Of a stretch of 16,276 bases of DNA, positions 14,021 to 16,276 are shown piece by piece. Below the pieces are notes generated by a model, which did not search any database, was not told the origin of the DNA, and was given only the letters and a program-made list of their open reading frames with translations. The position numbers and the translations under genes were made by a program. The stretch's first letter is position 1. Each line of letters begins with the position of its first letter. Source of the DNA: Vulcanimicrobiota bacterium. GTDB lineage: Bacteria > Vulcanimicrobiota > Vulcanimicrobiia > Vulcanimicrobiales > Vulcanimicrobiaceae. The stretch spans positions 1 through 16,276 of the forward strand of contig JABEUW010000004.1 of assembly GCA_013043945.1 (NCBI GenBank), given 5' to 3'.

Positions 14021-14602
14021 TTAGTCGGCGCGGAAGGCGTTCACGCTCGGCAGTGTGCGTTCGGTTCCCTCGGCGAGCCAGCGTTCGGCTCCATCGGCGG
14101 CGGCGACGATGACGCGCGCGAGCGTATCGCGCTGCGCGACCGGAAAGGCGCCGAGCACGTAGTCGATGCTCTCGCCTCCTTCGGGGCGGCCGACGCCGAC
14201 GCGGAGACGGGCGAAGTTCTCCCCGATCGTTCCGATAATCGAGCGCAGCCCGTTATGGCCGCCATGCCCGCCTGACGGGCGCATGCGTAGGCGACCGAGC
14301 GGCAGATCCATGTCGTCGCTAATCACGAGAATACGTTCGGGCGGCGTGCGATACCACGACGAAATCAAGCGGACCGGAACGCCGCTGAGATTCATATACG
14401 ATGTCGGTTCGACGAGAAGCACGTTTCGCTCGCGGATCAACGCTTGGCGCGCCTGATCCTTTTGCCGCCAATTCGTAACGCCGAAACGGCGCGCCACTTC
14501 GTCGACGATCATGAAGCCGACGTTGTGGCGCGTTTCCTCGTACTCTCTTCCGGGATTGCCCAGCCCGACGATCAGGCTGGGCGACTCGCTGCGATTGCTT
14601 AT
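14021..14602 (-). CDS. pth: Peptidyl-tRNA hydrolase, non-standard start
   Basis: Peptidyl-tRNA hydrolase frees tRNAs from dropped-off peptidyl-tRNA and is normally essential. The conserved N-terminus SLIVGLGNPGREYEETRHNVGF is encoded, including the catalytic asparagine and histidine, followed by SYMNLSG and ISDDMDLPLG. The first ATG (14512) would remove the N-terminal strand and the catalytic His, so it cannot be the real start. Back to the in-frame TGA upstream there is no ATG, GTG or TTG. I place the start at ATA 14602-14600, which overlaps the rplY stop as ATAA and gives 193 residues, the usual length. CTG at 14575 (LIVGLGNPG) is the other candidate. A single G for A at that site would make the common ATGA overlap, so a sequencing error or point mutation is possible. 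The gene lies between rplY and the kinase-like gene. Confidence 0.88.
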   Translation of the reverse strand: MSNRSESPSLIVGLGNPGREYEETRHNVGFMIVDEVARRFGVTNWRQKDQARQALIRERNVLLVEPTSYMNLSGVPVRLISSWYRTPPERILVISDDMDLPLGRLRMRPSGGHGGHNGLRSIIGTIGENFARLRVGVGRPEGGESIDYVLGAFPVAQRDTLARVIVAAADGAERWLAEGTERTLPSVNAFRAD

Positions 14603-15249
14603 GCCTTGATCTCGCTCTTCTGCCCGAGCACTTCAGGTTCGATCTGCTCCGCAGGAGCGACCGCACTCTCTTCGACCTGGCGCGCCGTCTTCGAAGCTTC
14701 GACCGTAATGAGGACGGTCTCGGGCGCGGTAACGAGCCGGAAACCCTTCGGTAGTTTGACGTCGCCGGCGCTGACGTGCCGATGAACGCCGAGGTCGCTG
14801 ACGTCGATATCGATATGCTCCGGTAATTGGTCGGCGGGGCCCTCGATCTCGATGTGGTGCGAGAGCAGATCCATCACGCCGCCGAACTCCTTCACGCCGG
14901 GTGCGACGCCGACCGTAGCGATCGGTACGCGCGCGGTGACGGCCTCGTTCAAGCCGACGCGCTGGAAATCGACGTGAATGACGCGGCGCGTGACCGGATG
15001 GCGTTGAACCGCGCGCAACAATGCGGTGTCGATCGTCTTGCCCGCGTGGACCAGCGTGAGCACGCCGCCGGCTTCGTGCCGTCCCGCGAGATCTTCGAAT
15101 GCGCGGCCTTCCATCGCTAGATGGCGCGGTGCATCGCCGTGTCCGTAGAGAACCGCAGGCACCATGCCTTTCGCGCGCAGCGCCGACGCCGAGGAAGTGC
15201 CCGTCGTTTCGCGGGGCTCGACGGGAAGAACGTGGACTTTGGTAGGCAT
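14599..15249 (-). CDS. rplY: 50S ribosomal protein L25, long Ctc/TL5 form
   Basis: 216 residues: an N-terminal L25 domain that binds 5S rRNA (about 1-95, starting PTKVHVLPVEPRETTGTSSAS with LRAKGMVPAVLYG) and a C-terminal TL5/Ctc beta domain (about 100-190, with PIATVGVAPGVKEFGGVMD and LPEHIDIDVSDL). An acidic, Glu-rich tail follows. This is the long form found in Bacillus (Ctc) and Thermus (TL5) rather than the short E. coli L25. The ATG at 15249 has AGAGGAG four bases upstream. The gene follows prs by 33 bases and its stop codon overlaps the proposed pth start, matching the prs-ctc-pth order in Bacillus subtilis. Confidence 0.96.
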   Translation of the reverse strand: MPTKVHVLPVEPRETTGTSSASALRAKGMVPAVLYGHGDAPRHLAMEGRAFEDLAGRHEAGGVLTLVHAGKTIDTALLRAVQRHPVTRRVIHVDFQRVGLNEAVTARVPIATVGVAPGVKEFGGVMDLLSHHIEIEGPADQLPEHIDIDVSDLGVHRHVSAGDVKLPKGFRLVTAPETVLITVEASKTARQVEESAVAPAEQIEPEVLGQKSEIKA

Positions 15250-15282
15250 GGAGCTCCTCTGCTTTCTCGTGATAGGGACGTT

Positions 15283-16276
15283 TCAGGAAACGGTAATGGG
15301 TTCTACGAAGTTCGCGTCGATTTTGATTTCCTCGACGCTGAAGAGTTCGGAGACCGAACGGTTGGTCGTAATGCGGCCGATCGCGTCGGCGAAAGTCTGC
15401 GCGATCGAGAGTTGGACGAACTTCTCGCCTGCGGGCTGCAAGATCGGAATCGTATCGGTGACGATCACGCGCTCGATCACCGAATTCGCGAGCACTTCGA
15501 TAGCGTTATCGGCGAAGAGCCCGTGCGTCGCAACGGTATGGACGCTCGTCGCACCACGCGCCTTAATCGCCTCGGCGGCCTTTGCAAGCGTGCCGCCGGT
15601 GGAGATCATATCGTCGACGATGACGGCGACCTTCCCCTGCACGTCGCCGACGATATCGGTCACCTCGGAGACGTCGGGTTGCGGGCGACGTTTAAAGACG
15701 ATCGCGAGTGAGGCGTTGAGCCGCTTGGCAAACAATTCGGCGCGATGAACGCCGCCTGCGTCGGGGGAGACGACGACGATGCGGTCGTCGCTGAGCCCTT
15801 CACGCTTGAGGTAATTACAGAGCGTCGGCATCGCCATCAAATTGTCGACCGGAATATCGAAGAAGCCTTGAATCTGCGCCGCGTGGAGATCCATCGTCAC
15901 CACGCGTTTGGTTCCCGTCGTTTTCAGCAAATTCGCCACGACCTTAGCGGAGATCGGCTCGCGCGGTTTGGTCTTTTTATCTTGTTTGGCGTAGCCATAA
16001 TAGGGAACGACGGCGGTAATGCGAGCCGCCGAGGCGCGCCGCAGCGCGTCGATCATCAGCAGCAGCTCGACGAGGGCGTCGTTGACGCCGTTGCCGTTGG
16101 GTGCCTTGCAAATCGACTGCACGACGAAGACCTCCGCACCGCGGACGTTTTCGCGAATTTCGATGCGCGTCTCTTCGTTTTTGAACTTCGTAACGAGTGC
16201 GTCGCCCAACGAGATTTTCATGCGCTTGGCGATCGCCTCGGCGAGTTGCGGATTCGAACTCCCGGAAAACAGGAGA
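15283..16276 (-). CDS. prs: Ribose-phosphate pyrophosphokinase, 5' end outside window
   Basis: PRPP synthase makes 5-phosphoribosyl-1-pyrophosphate from ribose-5-phosphate and ATP for purine, pyrimidine, His, Trp and NAD synthesis. The frame continues to the right edge: upstream of the internal ATG at 16221 it reads LLFSGSSNPQLAEAIAKRM, the normal N-terminus of the family. The start therefore lies just past base 16276, and the ATG at 16221 is not the start. Visible motifs are the ATP-site PYYGYAKQDKK flexible loop, the signature DLHAAQIQGFFDIPVDN, and the PRPP loop VAVIVDDMISTGGTL. It heads the minus-strand operon prs-rplY-pth-kinase-like. Confidence 0.96.
   Translation of the reverse strand, partial: LLFSGSSNPQLAEAIAKRMKISLGDALVTKFKNEETRIEIRENVRGAEVFVVQSICKAPNGNGVNDALVELLLMIDALRRASAARITAVVPYYGYAKQDKKTKPREPISAKVVANLLKTTGTKRVVTMDLHAAQIQGFFDIPVDNLMAMPTLCNYLKREGLSDDRIVVVSPDAGGVHRAELFAKRLNASLAIVFKRRPQPDVSEVTDIVGDVQGKVAVIVDDMISTGGTLAKAAEAIKARGATSVHTVATHGLFADNAIEVLANSVIERVIVTDTIPILQPAGEKFVQLSIAQTFADAIGRITTNRSVSELFSVEEIKIDANFVEPITVS

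Noticed and set aside
16230..16260. T-arm-like GTTCGAATCC on the minus strand, suggesting a tRNA
   Set aside because: The flanks do not form a T-stem, no acceptor or anticodon arm fits, and the bases encode the conserved FSGSSNP N-terminus of PRPP synthase.

Overview
The window is a GC-rich, very compact bacterial chromosome segment. It carries 14 larger protein genes and one probable micro-gene. I see no rRNA, tRNA or CRISPR array. The mix of a split B12-dependent acyl-CoA mutase, MeaB, standard bacterial gltX/glmU/prs/rplY/pth and poorly known secreted or membrane proteins fits a deep-branching, uncultured-type lineage such as Eremiobacterota/WPS-2. That assignment rests on gene content and style only and is tentative.

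Layout, left to right. (1) A VNG-repeat surface-type protein (DUF4097-like, cut by the left edge) is followed by the G-protein chaperone MeaB, both on +. (2) A secreted protein of unknown function lies on -, convergent with meaB. (3) A + block holds the large subunit of a B12-dependent acyl-CoA mutase, a 37-codon micro-ORF, the B12-binding small subunit, gltX and glmU. (4) A - pair encodes a PLP-dependent decarboxylase and a TPR/ATP-grasp protein. (5) A + pair encodes a GAF-like/GGDEF diguanylate cyclase and a Ste24-like membrane protein that has lost its zinc ligands. A 181-bp inverted-repeat (MITE-like) element lies between them. (6) A - operon, entering from the right edge, holds prs, rplY, pth and a divergent acetylglutamate-kinase-like protein.

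How they work together. The two mutase subunits and MeaB make a complete B12 mutase system: catalytic barrel, cobalamin domain and GTPase chaperone. The substrate-pocket residues point to isobutyryl/butyryl-CoA rather than methylmalonyl-CoA. glmU, prs, rplY and pth form one contiguous group in Bacillus; here glmU is detached and on the opposite strand. The decarboxylase and TPR/ATP-grasp genes overlap by 17 bases and probably act in one amino-acid-derived pathway that I cannot name.

Main points to follow up: the ICM-like specificity residues, the micro-ORF inside the mutase operon, the MITE-like element, the zinc-less Ste24 homologue, the missing standard start codon of pth (ATA within an ATAA overlap), and convergent gene pairs whose stop codons share a 4-bp palindrome.
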